Shown here one piece after another: positions 35,527 through 49,677 of a stretch of 64,000 bases of DNA (its first letter is position 1; each line of letters starts with the position of its first letter). Below the pieces are notes generated by a model. That model saw nothing but the letters and a program-made list of their open reading frames with translations, had not been told where the DNA came from and made no database searches. The translations under genes were made by a program, and so were the position numbers. The DNA lies in assembly GCA_011009095.1 (NCBI GenBank), contig VTPC01090562.1, positions 1-64,000 on the forward strand. Reading direction: 5' to 3'. The stretch comes from Ignelater luminosus (Eukaryota; Arthropoda; Insecta; Coleoptera; Elateridae).

Positions 35527-38091
35527 GGATTGATTTTACTTATTTTTTCAGATTAATCTCTACAGGGTCAGCTTCAGAAGTTAAGCTAGTACATACTACA
35601 TCTCATAATATGGGCTTCTATTTAATTATTGTATTATTATTTTTGTTCGAGTATTATTATGCCGGCATTACGGAATAAGATGGTTCGACTTCCATAATTG
35701 AAACCTATCACCCCACAGAGCTGCACAAGCTATTTTGTGTCACAAGATTATAAAGGAAAATTAATTCAGACCAATTCAACCATTTTGTAGAAAAGATTAT
35801 TTTGTTGTAAATGTCATTTATTATATTAAACTTGTCGCAAACAGTAAACCAGAGTAAACTTTTGATCTTATTCGATTAAACCAAACGTATTAATTCGCTT
35901 ACATATTCCATAATATGGAATATTTCAACTACACTAACTTAAGAAATATCAAGAAGAAATATTTCTAATAAACCTTTTATACACTTAGAAATTATTTTTG
36001 TATTTTCGCACTAAATAAGTGATACTATCTCCAACATCATTCATCAGATTTTTCCTTGATTAAGATATTTCGGATGTGGGCTATAAAAAAAGCAAAATAA
36101 AAAGAAGCGCCAAAATGGATTAATTTCATTGGTTGATAAGAAAGTAATAATACAATATGCAAGAGATAATAACGAAACTTTTTTATCATTAATTTCTTGG
36201 TCAACTGTAGGAAATTAACCATTTAAAGTGACGTTGTGTGATGCAAACCTTAAATTCGAGGTTATGTGATTCTTAAGTAGTAGCTTCTTCGAAACAAATT
36301 ATTAAAAAACGTACGTAAAGCATAAGAAAATACAAAACTCAGTTGCGTTAAAGATTGTTATAAATTATATTAAAATTCACAATAGAATTCTTGTGGAAAT
36401 TGTCGACAATGCATTTGTCCTTCCTAAGGATGCTAAAACTGTAACTTGATAATAAAAAAGTGTTGGTGTCATCCTGCACAATATAGTATGCGTGGACATC
36501 ATGTAGTATCGTATGTATGTATAATTTTCTTACGTCGTAACTTTCTTCTTTTTAAAAAAGAAACGAAACTTTTTCTATTTACCCGTGTAAAATCAGATGC
36601 CAAATAATTAGAGAAAACAGAAACTGAGATTATTATTCCTTCAACAAGCGATAGGGTAAGACCGTAATTTGGAAATGGATTACGTTAAGCATTTCGAGGA
36701 TTATGTTACCCCTAAAACACGAAGCGATTTCAACTTAACGTTACTTTCTGGAAGAAATGATCCAACAAATTTCTGTTTGGTAATGAGGAGCGCAGTTCTT
36801 TGATCGATGTCATTAAATTGTAGAGCTACATGGATTATAATAAAGGTTAATTGGTGTGCATAATTTTGAAAACTAAGCTGCTGATCATCTCTCCACATGC
36901 TAAATACCACTTAATAAATAAATCTTTCCAGACTTATTTCTATAATAATTAAGGAGATTGTTCTATTACGTCATAAAATGTTTGGTTTGATATAAACTTC
37001 GTCTAATATCTTAAATTCTCCTCATAAAACTTGCTTCGGATATGATAAACACATTTATTACTTTTGAGCGCAAAAGAATCAAAGAAAAGCTAAACTAAGA
37101 ATAATGGCCAAGGCACATAAATAAAGAGATCTTTTATGCAATAAATAACGATCTTTTGTAATGTCAGTTGAAACACCCTTTTTCCCTTCTCGACCAACAG
37201 AGGAACGCCCTTCTTCTTTCTTTTTATATTTTCGAGAGGATTGTTGTTATATACTCGAAAATTATAAAATGATTTGGATCCGTTTTTGGTTATTTTCCTT
37301 GTTCTAGTTACTAATTAGCTTAAAAATTATATAATTTTGTGTGCATTTATGAAGCAGACGTATACATTATGTATTATTCAGTTATTTAAATCAACACGCA
37401 TACGAAATTATTATAAGAGGCTTGTTTTTAACTAAAGTGATGTAACATCAAAACCACAACTATGCGTAGATTAAGCAAAACAATTTTAATATTTCCGTTT
37501 TAATAGTAAGAAATTAATTGGACTGATATACCTTTTTGTTAAATAAATCTTGGAATTTGTTTTTCAATTTGTCAACACACGCCTTCATTCTGTTTCAAAG
37601 CTTACTACCCACAAAAATACTCTCGTTATTTAGAGATAACAGATGTGCAAGTGTTGCATAAATATGCAAGAGTGCGATGACCTATAATGTAATTATTATT
37701 AAGTTGTCAGAAAAGTTCCTAATTTATTAGTGTAGCGAAGAGTATGTTTTCAAAGTTTCAGTTGAAAGTTAAATTTGAATTATACCGCGCTAATCTGATT
37801 GGTTAATCAAGAAAATTCATTTGTCACAATATACATCCAGCCAATATCTCCGCTATTTCCAAACCCACCTGTAACAAACTGTGTTATATTCTTAGATGGA
37901 AAGACATCCTCTACAATATGACGATACTTATAATGTTAAAAATCCTAACCTACAGAAGGGCAGCGATGCTTATTTTTGTTTTAATTGTAACATATCCTTT
38001 TTTATTTGAATCTAAATATACTTAGATAGTCTTGTAAGATTTTTAAATGGTGACTGTATACAATTAAAGACAAAAAAAACTAGAAATAGAA
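35527..38091. other. Stretch without a gene
   Basis: AT-rich intergenic or intronic sequence. No exon, RNA gene or clear repeat is supported. Confidence 0.4.
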
Positions 38092-38236
38092 GTGCGGATA
38101 GTCTAGCGGTGATGGAACCTGCCACAATGGAAAATACGGATCGATGTGAGTTCGAGCCTGGGAATAAATTTTTCGAATTTGGAATCGAATTCAGATCATA
38201 TGATCCAGTAGTCGGTGCTCAAAATAATAAAAAAAC
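38092..38236 (+). mobile_element. tRNA-derived SINE, copy 2
   Basis: A box tagtctagcggtgatgg and B box gtgagttcgagcctggg lie about 48 bp apart, normal for a tRNA head. A body follows with gaatcgaatt, catatgatcc and cagtagtcggtgc, then an A-rich tail. It is the same family as 28342-28532. A mariner inserted about 25 bp beyond the tail. Confidence 0.78.
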
Positions 38237-38260
38237 TTAGTACACTGTTTTTAATAACTA

Positions 38261-39554
38261 ACACATCGTTCAATAAGTCCCGAGACTAACAACGAAAACA
38301 ACATTTTTTTTTTCAAAAATCATTTTTATTCATCAATATAATCTCCTTTTAGAGTGATACAATCTTTCCAACGCCTTTCCAACATTTCTATACCATGTTT
38401 ATAGAAGGATTTATCCTTTGCTTCAAAATAGGCTTCAGTTTCGGCAATGACCTCCTCATTCGAGCCAAATTTTTTTCCCTGGAGCATTTTTTGAGATCAG
38501 CAAAGAGCCAGTAGTCGCTGGGGGCTAAATCTGGCGAATACGGGGGGTGGGGAAGCAAATCAAAGCCCAACTCGTAGATTTTTGCCATTGTTTTCATGGA
38601 CTTGTGGCATGGTGCATTGTCTTGCTGAAGAAGGATTTTTTTCTTCTTCATGTGCGGTCGTTTTGCTGCGATCTCCTCCTTCAAACGTACCAACAAGTCA
38701 ATATAATAATCACTGTTGATCGATTTACCTTTTTCCAGGTAGTCAATGAAAATGACGCCATGTGTATCCCAAAAAACAGACGCCATGACTTTGCCAGCAG
38801 ATTGCTGCGTTTTTGGACGCTTTGGGCGGCTTTCGCCAGCCATGCGCCACTCAGATGATTGCCGATTCGACTCCGGAGTGAAATGATGTATCCATGTTTC
38901 ATCCATGGTCACGTATCGACGCAGGAAATCCTTTTTATTGCGAGTAAATAGCGATAAACAGCTCTCTGAATCGTCGATTCGTTGCTGTTTTTGTTCCATT
39001 GAAAGCAATCGCGGCACCCACTTGGAAAAAAACCTTTTTAATGCTCAATTTTTCATGAAGGATTGTAAATACGCTTCCAGATGATATCTGTGTCATTTCT
39101 GCAATCTCACGGACCTTTACTTTGCGATTTTTCATTACGATTTTGAATACTTCACTCACATTTTCCGGTGTAACGGCTTCCAATGGCCTACCCGAACGTT
39201 CCGCATCGTTTGTGTCCGTACGACCACGTTTAAACTCAGCATACCAACGACAAATCGTTGATTTGGATGGAGAGGAGTCCGGGTAACGTTTCTCAAGCCA
39301 TTGCTGGGCTTCTACGGTGTTTTTACCCATTAAAAAACAATGTTTTATCAACACGCGAAACTCGCTTTGTTCCATTTTTCAAACAAATTACAAAGTGACT
39401 TTACTCTAACCTCGATAACTCTGCTGTTTGTGGTCCAATCGACGTGAAATTTTTACACGTTTCATGTGAAGGTTCGCACTCTAGGGAAACGTGGCTAGTT
39501 TGGTACTACTAGCACCATCTCTGGGTTAGTCTCGGGACTTATTGAACGATGTGT
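38261..39554 (-). mobile_element. Full-length irritans-type mariner (copy 2)
   Basis: Terminal inverted repeats ACACATCGTTCAATAAGTCC and their inverse, flanked by TA on both sides (38259-38260 and 39555-39556). At 1294 bp it is the expected full length for a mariner. It is a different lineage from copy 1: both ends and protein differ clearly, so the two were not made by local duplication. Confidence 0.93.
38326..39375 (-). pseudogene. Mariner (DD34D) transposase with two frameshifts
   Basis: It starts MEQSEFRVLIKHCFLMGKNT at 39375 and would end GDYIDE-TAA at 38328-38326. The catalytic triad is intact: MDETWIHH, QQDNAPCHKS and SPDLAPSDYW. The frame breaks twice. One extra base lies in the A run at 39026-39032, where the second part resumes at SKWVPRLLSMEQKQ. 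One base is missing in the T run at 38487-38492, after LFADLKK. Both breaks are in homopolymers, so sequencing error is as likely as real decay. The protein is Himar-like throughout. Confidence 0.9.
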
Positions 39555-39556
39555 TA

Positions 39557-41363
39557 GCTGTATAATTTGAAGATAAAGTGAATTAATTGAAATTGAGTTG
39601 CAATACTTATTTAGCGTACTTTATACGAAAATTCGTATACATTATATGACAGACCAATAAGATTCATTTTAAGCATGTCATTGGTAAGCCATCAAAACGT
39701 TAACGTATCCCATTTTGTAAAACACGGCAGTCCCCGTATATTATTTTTCGGACCCAACAAGTGCTATCTAAAATAGGCCCCCTCATTTAATCTAAGATAA
39801 AAATAATAATCATTTAATTAATATAGATGCACCAACGTGCAATATATTGGCATGTAGCTCGTGGGCCCTTAAACTCAGAACCCAGTGGCTCCCCCAATGT
39901 GGGGACCTGAAACATGGTCTACAAAAAGTTTCGTATTCTAATCATATCAATTTAACGAATAAAAAAGCAATAATCCTCTATAAAACAATTTTATACGAAT
40001 TTAGAAATTAAAAATCGCTTTAAACTGTAATTATTGAACATTAACATTACTAATATACGTGTATTGGAAAAAGCGAAACGAAGAAAATTCTTCACACGTC
40101 TATAAAATGTTGAAAAACGCCTAAAAGTAAGTAGAAAAGAATTTCAAAAAAGTTTCTAAAAGTTTGGCGAAAACGGATCGCAGTTTGAATAATAAACAGT
40201 TTATATTACAACTTCTACTGAAATGTATTGTATGTATATTATACTACATCAGATATTATTATGTGTAGAACGCGTAAAATTGAATTTATTAAGCTGAGAA
40301 ATTTAAGTTTTCTCCCTCAAGCTAATTTCTTTTCTCCTCTTAGTTCTGCCTATGAAGATGAACTCACCACATTTACTTTTCACTTATTAATCCCTACCAC
40401 GCTTAATAATATCCAGAAGCTCCACTACTTTCGGTACCTAAGTGACACGCTGATTAAATAAATGGCTTTTCTCTGTAAATTTTATATAGCTTTTGCCCCA
40501 AGTTATTTAATGACATTTAAACTTGTAATTTGGAAAATTTATACTATAATAAATTGTTGTCTTGTTGTGCTTTTGTCTTTATACATTCAAAATGGGAATG
40601 TTCTAAAAGTCTCCATCATCAAAGGGGACATCGAACATGTTAATCTTACGAGACCGTAGCCGTAAAGGTAGGGATGATGATGATTCCCCAACGTATCAGA
40701 ACGGAATTAAAGAATGATGTCATATTTCATTCAGTACAGGAGCAACCAGAGAAAATGTTGTAGAAGATGATTTAAGTCATAGATTTTGTTTGCTCCAGGC
40801 CTTTCGAAACATACTGTATAATCCTTTTTTATGATAATTCTGTATAACGACTACAATTAAAACTCAAATAAGGGAATACTGCCGAGGACATTCAATTTAA
40901 ACTTAATCTATCCATTCACTATAATAAATACAGACATTTAATTGAGAAAGTTCGTCTAGATTATTTACGTAAGTGAAATAGACAGTGATTACTTTTACAC
41001 GACCTTTTATTCTGTTACTACTGTAGTTTAATAATGTAGACATATACTATGTCTGTGCGGTTTTTACGATTTTAAAACTCGCCGGAGTGTTTTAAAAATT
41101 ACCTCTGCGGCGTTCTTCTATAACAGTACAAGCGCCATTTATAATGGGAAATACCTTTGTCGAGGTTCAGCTATAATCATCTTGTAAATCTAGGTTCTAA
41201 GCAAGTGATCAGTAATTTTCTGTATCTAAAAAGGAACAAAATTAAAATGCGTTTAATTATATTTAAATTTTGCATTTTTTAAATTTGGAACGTGCCGTGC
41301 AACAAGCCCATTTTTAGAAAGCGTCATTATTATCTCATTATAAAAGCGTTTGGGGCTCTACCT
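39557..41363. other. Stretch without a gene
   Basis: AT-rich; short open frames at about 40228-40659 carry no recognisable domain. Nothing identified. Confidence 0.4.
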
Positions 41364-41440
41364 TATATAAAGGGGGAAATAGATAATCTTCGTGTGTGTT
41401 TATTTTCAAGAGGTATCTTTAGCTATCTTGAAGGTAGGAA
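41364..41440 (+). promoter_or_regulatory. Speculative TATA promoter and short leader exon
   Basis: TATATAA at 41364-41370 sits in a step from AT-rich to GC-rich sequence (CG-rich 41440-41610, with an AC run near 41536-41558). About 60 bp downstream, cttgaag/gtagga would make a splice donor at 41433. There is no coding content. It could be a noncoding first exon, or chance. Confidence 0.2.
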
Positions 41441-41610
41441 TGTGGGGCCAGCGTTACCGGGTCAGTGAGCTGTTCGCAGCGGAAGCCCAGGTCAAGGCCA
41501 GTTGACCACCCCGCGGATCTGCACCGCGGTTCTTTCACACACATACATACACACACACGTTGCGTTGCAGCCGTTACGTCACAATGCAAGCCGATCCGGC
41601 TTCCACGGCT

Positions 41611-44600
41611 CCTCTTATATTGCTGCTGCAACAACTTGCTAGTTAACACACATGCCAACAGCAAGCAACTTTTTAAAAGTTGCTAATCCCAGTCGATTTA
41701 CATTTCATTTTATAAAAGGTCTTTCTGTTCTTTCGCTGACGGGAACGACACGTATACAACAAAAGAGAAATTGCAAATTAAAATACCTCTAACGATTTTT
41801 TTGTTGCCTTCTTTGTTTCGGTGTGAAAGGGTGTTCGACTCTTTTTTTATATATTTACAATAGAACTCGAATATTTATTGTTTATCCTCTGGTGTATTGT
41901 AAGATCTATTGTTATTGGCGTTTTGCCCGTTTTCTAATGGTTTTGTGACAGTTCTACAGCTTGCAAATTACTTATCTTTTAACTGAGGATTTCTTGTTTA
42001 GGAAGAATTTGGGAGACCTTAATCGTGACCAAGAATTTTTTGTTTTAAGAGGACTTTGATTATAGTGACTTCTTAATGAAACTCGAATATTTCTTTTGCC
42101 ATAAATCTAAACAGTAATTAATATTTGTAATTTTCAACAATCTCATCTGGGAAATAACAATCGCGAACTTGATTTATTTCCAATGTCACTCTTGAAGATG
42201 AAATCTTTCTCAAGCGGCATGCAGTGCACTTTCTGTAAATTGAACATAAATTCAATGAATGAGGAAGATTGGCGTGCTCAGGTGTGTTAAATGTTAAAAT
42301 ATTTATTACTTATGAAAGTGGTTGTTAAACGAAACCATTCATAGCTTGCATGAGAATTAGAAAAGTATAATATATTGAACATAACTTTCAAAGAGCCTTC
42401 CTTCTTTCTATACTTCCGAATCCACCATATATTAGAATCATCAGCATTCTCTTATTCGATTTTCAATATATTATTGCGTACTGAGGTTTCAGAAGTTTTT
42501 CAATATCTGCTTTATTGTATCATGTCCCCCCTCTCCCAGGCAGATCCGTACAACTTAATCCATTTCGCTGGTACTATTGCCTTCTGATGCATGCAGATTC
42601 AGAATTGGCTACAGATATCTTAAATATCCAATAAAATTTTCATAAATCATCTCGGAAGAATTGCTATCAATTTGCTTATAGTTACTATGGTAACAGATCT
42701 CCATCCTGTCAGGTTACCATCTTCATTTCTTCGTCGTAAAATACCATCTTAATCCGCGTCGAAGGTGATGGTGGAAACGGCTCCGTTATAACAACAAAAC
42801 CAAATTTATCAGACACTCTTGTTTTGGTAAGAACAACTTCTGACTCTTTTCGTAAGAAACTTCAAGTAACATTTGAGTGTTTGCCTGTGATGTTGAAGCG
42901 TATTTGGAATGTATTTTCGAGAATACAACATCGAACTAAAAAAATTGCAATTGCCGGACGCTTCCCCCTCCTTTTCAAATTACCTTTCAGCATCTTCTTT
43001 TCATTCATACTTTATTTGTATCCTATTCACATATCTTACGAATGTCTCATTCTGTTTTCTGATTCAAGTAGTATAGCTGTTGGAGGGGGGGATGTCTTCT
43101 TATATTGGAAAATAATAGTCCTGGTTGAGTAGAATACAAAACAGCGAAAACTAAAATAACAAATATTACTTTAGAGTGTTTTTTCTTCATATATAGGCTG
43201 GTGAACTGTAATTAATGGATTCATCATAGGTGCAGACAAGGGGAATTGAAAAAGAGAATGCAAGTCTAAGGATCTGAATTTTATTATTTAGGATTCTTCA
43301 TATCTCAAAATATTTGGTGCTGTTCTCCTTATGATGCTTAACACTTTTAACACCTGCCTATTACAGTTCACCGAAGTGAGGAGCAACGCCAATACGTACT
43401 ATCATTTGATGTTTTGAGAAGCAAGTTTTGTATAAAAGTAAATTAGAAGTACAGTATCTTTGCCTGAAGTTTCTACGAAGAGCTTTTTCGTGTGACTATT
43501 TTATTTTCGCCGCGACATACATGTAATCGTTCTTGTCAGTTATTTTCAACAAAACTAGTTGTTCATGAAAGATTTCTCGTTCTAAACTGGGTTGTCTTGG
43601 AACAAGTAATTTTTGATATTCCAGGCTTTTTAATTTTCTGTGTGTTGCGAAGCTGGTTGCAATTTCTCTATCTCATGAAGAGCGTAGTATAACTATTTTA
43701 CTGTCTATAAAGAAAAGAGTCATTTGCAATTAGGATTTTTTGCCCTGTCGGGAATCACTGGCCGCTGGCCTGCCGACTATGTCTCGCTAGCATCTTATTG
43801 AATAATGTTATTTCTGTAGTAATTCACTTGAAAGCAGAGTACATACTGTGCAAAAAAAGGTTTTATTTTTAATTATGGACTTACTTGAAGATGACCTGAA
43901 AGATCTAGATCAAGAGATCTGCAATCATACTTCTCTCTCCTTTGTTTGAAGCTACTCCACGAACTGAGCTTGAGAAGGAGTGTAGGCTAGAAGACTTGCT
44001 GTTGAACAGTTCTAAGATGAATTCGGAGTTGATTTCTAGGTAACTTGCGGTAAGTGGAAGAGGAATTCATGTCACAGAATTTCTTCTCTGATATGAGATA
44101 TCAGAAGACGATCATCAGGATCCAGCGGTAGCGGAGGATGGAAATACTCACATTTGGGGCTAATACTAACTTCTTCTTTCTCTTCCATATCGTAATTCAC
44201 ACCTTGATAATCGTTTGTTAAAGGATTTTTGTTATAAATATAATTTCCATTTACTGATTGGATCAGTGGTCACCTCTCGTATTTTGTTTTTTAAGAATAT
44301 TAATTGGATTTTTGTTGAACAATAGCTATAGGTTCATCGTTTTTATTATAATATTTGACCTTAAAATGAGCTCTTTGCTTTCCTTACGTTTTGTCACCAT
44401 ACTTTGGACGGTTTTTTACATTGAATTAATTTTCTACGGATCAGGAAACTCTCCCTCAGGGGCCTTCTTCTCCTAGCTATAGGACTCCAGTTTTAAGGTA
44501 TTGAAAGCTCGTCGTAGTCCTTCTCAGTTTCTTTCTAGTGTATCATTTTCTGATAGAGCCTTTGTCGAGGTCAATCTTTTTTCCCTTCCCTTTCAACAGG

Positions 44601-47600
44601 TTTTGGAATCGACTGTGGTGGAGTTTTCTACACCAATTTTTTGGATTAAAAATTTTAATTGCCTAGGTAAATCATTTCTTGATAGTGACTCTGAATCAAA
44701 ATTCATGACTGAATCGAAAAACTAAGGTACAAAAAATATTTCAAAATCTACTTCTTTCAAATGTGTATATAAATTAAGCAAAAGAGATAATGTTACTTTT
44801 ATCTTGTTAAATAAGATAAGTAATTGCGCTCAGAACTTTTCGACGAATGGGTGTTACAGGATACACTCACTACCTTAAAGGGACGGCAGAAAGCCGAGGG
44901 ATTTTCTCAAATTAATCCTAATTAAAATGTCATCCTTGAGTTAATAACCGTTAAAACAGTCGAATTAAGAAGGTTTTATATAAAATTTCTAAAATATTAA
45001 ATTTTAATTTAATACAATTTAAAAACAATTCTCATTTTAGTTGTAACTGAAATAATTTTATATGTAGTGAGTCTCTTTTTAAACGAAAAAAAGAGCATCT
45101 TCTTTACGAAGAATCAGTCAGCTTTAAGCTTTTAAGACATGGCATTCAATAGTAGCCAATAAAGATTTCTTTAGGTTTTTCTTTTTTTCATTTTACTACC
45201 CACACAAATGGATAAATTTCCATTTTTGTTATGTCAGCTAAGAGGGTAACAACACAAGCGGAGTATTGGGCTCTACTCTGCTATTAATGAAAGATTTATT
45301 TAAATAATGATGATCTACAATACTTATAGCAATAAAAACGTTCGTATAAAAAACTATCCGAATCCGTGCGTGCTGGTTGCGACACTATAGTAGAATTAAA
45401 TTTAATGGTTTGAGTATTTTTTAATTAATAATGCCCAAAAGAGAAGAAGCGAAAAATAAACTTCTAAAAATTAATTAATTTTTAATGCTCTGCTGATCAT
45501 TTTTAATTTTCCCCTAAATTTCAACTTATTCGCGTTTCACTTTTCCTCTTCCCCACCAACTAACTGTGTGTAATGTGTACGATATCAAATTTTTTCCAGA
45601 TATTATCATTATCATCGGTTTAATTTTAGGGTAAATTAGTGAATTTATGAGTTAGAAACAAAAAAAAATGGCGCGTTCGCTTTTGTTTTCTTCAAATTAG
45701 GCGTGTCGTGCCTCTCCTATTTACGTATTCATTAGTTAATTAAAATTTAAATAATTAAAAGCTTGGTCAGTCAGTACTTATATGCTCTAGCATATATGTA
45801 TGTATATACGTACACAATTGTGTAATAATTACTTCCTGTTATGCGTTGTTCTACCTTTACTTAACGTTTTCTTAAATGATTCACCACATAATACTACAAT
45901 AATGTTTATAAGATCACGTTCAATGTTGTGGTCGTAGGAAATGATAATTGATAGAAAGACGAGGATTGTTTCCGAACGTTAAAGTACGCGTAACGGCAAC
46001 TAATCATTGATTGAAATTGAAAACCTCTAGTAAGATAGCTGAATGTATGTAATTTATTATTTAGAGTCTTCGATATTGACTTTTGTGTACATAAATTCTT
46101 TGTATGTAAGTTTATTTCTATATTCTATTTCTGAATTACATATATTTTTTTACAAACGACGACCGAAGATATCAAGTGAAAAGTTCAATGAAGATGCAAT
46201 AATAACTAATATGAAACAAAAGTTCAATATTCAGTGCCAACTATACAATAGCGTTATTTAAAAGAATTTTTTCTATTACTAGTTTATTAAGCGGACGATT
46301 TGGGTTTGCATTTTTTTGCAGATACTACCTGAATGGAAGTCATCATTAAGAAAAGTTTTGCTTGGAGCGCCTAATTTAAATAGCTGTGCAAAATACTGCC
46401 ATTATTAGCTTTACTATAATATCTTCTAAATGAGGCTGAAATATGATTGTAAACTGGTGTTAGCATTCTTGTTAATCCACCAGTTTCGCCTAAAAGAAGG
46501 TTAAAGAGAAGCGTGGGGTACACAACGGACGAGCTTACGTTACGAATTAGTACAGGGTGTTCCAGAAAACGCGGAACATCCAGGTTTCTTTTTTTTTGCT
46601 CAACTCCCGCATTCGCTCGAAGTACAGCTCTCATTTCTGTAAGTTAATTAGCTCTCAACGAGTATTTGTGCAAAAGTCGTTATGTAAAATACAGAAAATT
46701 CTACCTAAATATTGCAAGTAATTTTCACAATATTGAAAAAAACGGATTGCTAGAAATTATTTTTATTATTTTATTTAAAAACTACGCATTCTACAAGAAT
46801 TTTGTTAAATCATTAGGTGTGTATTTTAAAACTAACAGTTTATTATCCGTCTTTCCAGCAGCGTAGCATATTTTTTTCTTAAATATCTATCCCACCGTAA
46901 TCTTTGTTCCTGCAGACGATAATCAAGACAAGAATTTGTAGAATAGTAGACCCTTCATAGTAACAACCACGTAGAAGATTTCATTTCGTTATAGATATCG
47001 AGAAACCAGGAAGTTTCAAATGAAACTTTGGCAACCTGTATCTTGGAAATGGGATAGTTTGGTGAATAAGATAAAAAATTAACTCCGAATTAAATGTAAA
47101 TTCCGATAATACAATTAATCAGAATATAACTGTACCCAAGCAATAACGCCGAATTAAATTCAGTTCTCAACTAACTTAATTTCTGCCTTTTTACCCTAAG
47201 TAAGTGATCACTATAAATAAATCTTAAGTTACCTGACCGGTTGTTTGTTTGGAAACCAAACCATTGTGACAAGCTAGCGACGACGTCACGCCCACGAAGT
47301 CAATTCCAAATATCTCAGGATGACCCCGTATACACAAGGATTCTACATAATGCAATACAGTTCTAGAAAGTATGCCAAAAAGTTTTTAAAAATAAGGGAA
47401 AGTCTGAGAGTTTAGCTATGGCCACCATTCGTTATGGTTATACATTTAAGTCTTCACGTTTTCATATTGGATGCTGGTACGCTGCCACTCGGCACACAAG
47501 TATAGTACACGTTTGTCCACGATAATCTTCATCATCATTTAATACTGGATGTTGTACGTAAGATCCCAAATCAGATAGGCCGATTACACACTTGACTTCC

Positions 47601-48969
47601 TTGCAATGCACGGCCTGGTAAGAAACTTTGGTTGCGGTAAACAAACACCACCGAACATGGGTGTCCACTCTGTGATTTTCAGGGGGGGGGACTAACCAAC
47701 AAATTTATAATATAAGCCATATTTATGTATAAATACACGTAACACATTCAACTGTATAAAAATTTCTCGATTTAGGCGGGGCAAGCGCCCCTCCTTGCCC
47801 ATAGGAGCGGACGCCCATGCCACTAAACAAAGATAAAGGATTGACATTGAACGAATTAACTGAGATGCTCTCAAGATTATTAATGCATCTCTTTGACACG
47901 TCTAGAGTTATTATTAACACTTTATCAGTTTAAAAACAATGAATTTGTTTACATTTTACAAAACATTGGGAATTATTGTATCTTATTTTAAAAAATAAAG
48001 ATATTTGCCGGTTACTTTTTGTTTCAAACTTTTGTATCCATAAGCTAATTTTATCACCAAAATCAGACCTCTTATGATGTAAGATGTAACTTTGGATGTA
48101 AAATTTCTTGGTTGAATCGAAGAAATTCTAGTTCCTCTCATGTTAATGGGCAATATTTATTTTTTATTTTCCAGCTTTGACAGATCTTGATATTTTATCA
48201 TACACTTTTTTTGCAAAGATTATTGAAAATACTTAGGCAATTGCTTTAATATCTTTAAAATCAGAATGACGTAATGCATATCAATTAATTTTTACTGTAA
48301 GAGTTTCAGTAAACAGCAACATGACTGAAAGAAAATTACAAAGAATTTCAGCAGACCAATGACCAGCAGAATAAAAACAAATTTTGTCAATAGCAAAAAG
48401 GATAAAAACAGACGGTAACGCGACCCTCTCTTAAAATTACTTGGTGGCTCAGGTCAGTAACGATACCAAAATAAAAAGAATCCGGTTATCAGTTGCCACG
48501 TCTACCATACGTCAAATACAATAACAAAACTCGTCTGCAAGCATTTGGTGAATACGTGTATGTAAAAGTATAAATGAGAACGCACACACACAGCAACGAA
48601 ATTAAAGTGCCCCCTTTCCGGTACTGACATTTGATACTTAGGTTTTATGCAAGAGTCTGGACCTTTTTTGTTTGCCATTTGTATATTATACATTTCAACT
48701 AACACAAACAATATGTATGTGTGGATATGGGTATGCAGATAGTAATTAAAGTATAAATTAATTTCAAGATCATAATATTTAGATTTAATTTTTTTGGAAC
48801 AACAATGGAATTTTGCTCATGTATGTACGTTATTTTGATTCAGAATCAGATGTAATGGTTAGAATGGTTTAATTATATCTGTAGTGTTGTCGTAAATTCT
48901 TTATAAAGTTCTTGAACCCAAAAATAAAACAACAAAAATGAAACGTATGTACCTTATTGGTATAATTTA
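41611..48969. other. Long stretch without a supported gene
   Basis: AT-rich, with many short open frames lacking domains. A solitary TACAGGGTGTTCC transposon end lies at 46553. A G-run flanked fragment lies near 47680-47820 (ggcggggcaagcgcccc). No host exon or RNA gene is supported. Confidence 0.35.
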
Positions 48970-49000
48970 TTCGCGTGACTACTTTACGTAGTCACGCGAA
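48970..49000. repeat. Perfect 13-bp hairpin
   Basis: ttcgcgtgactac, a 5-base loop tttac, then gtagtcacgcgaa: perfect inverse arms in otherwise AT-rich DNA. The GC-rich stem is unlikely by chance. It could be a protein-binding palindrome or a transposon excision remnant. Confidence 0.75.
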
Positions 49001-49538
49001 CCTTGAAACAACCTGCCGTTCGTCTCTATCCACTTTCATTAGGGAGAAATTCCACTATATCTTTTGTCAATAATCATTTGAAGCTTTCGATTATTTCATT
49101 CCAAGATGATAGGGATTAATTTTCAGGAATCTACAAAATATTGATCTTGATAAGTGGGTTTCGTTTTTTTTTTGAAATAGTTGCACGTGGGTTATACACA
49201 GGGTGCCAGAGCAATTTAATGACTTTTTTTAAGTTCATCGTCGACTATAATAATTGATAAGTAGAGAGAAAGATATATAATGAATATCATGACCAGGATT
49301 GCTAAGTACCTAACTAACAAGTTTAAGTAGACATCAATTAATTTTATCTGAAAAAAAATTAGATTTTGATTGATATTCATTATGATTAAATAATGCTGCC
49401 TAATTGACTGAGAAGATCTTTAAGTTTCCTACTAGAAACCAAAAACTTGATGCCATTTGTGTTATTCTGATTGGCCGAAAAGCGGGGGTGAGTCGAATGA
49501 CTACATGGTAAATCCCAAAAAGTCGCTCTATTTCTTAT

Positions 49539-49677
49539 CACGGTCGTAGCCAGAAGCAAAAGCAGCAGAAATCTCCTCCCTATTAGTTTATTATTTCTTC
49601 TCTATTCTAGATCGGGGAAATATTTTCTAGAGCGGACATCGCCCCTTCTGCACCCCCCCCTCCGGGCTACGACCCTG
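49539..49677. mobile_element. 139-bp hAT MITE
   Basis: The ends CACGGTCGTAGCC and GGGCTACGACCCTG are near-inverse. The 8-bp flanks tttcttat (49531-49538) and tttcttac (49678-49685) match 7 of 8. A C run (cccccccctcc) lies just inside the right end. It is too small to code. Confidence 0.75.

Noticed and set aside
41419-41686. Overlapping frames on both strands in a GC-rich patch
   Set aside because: Frames are open because of local composition and an AC run; the predicted proteins are low-complexity with no motif.
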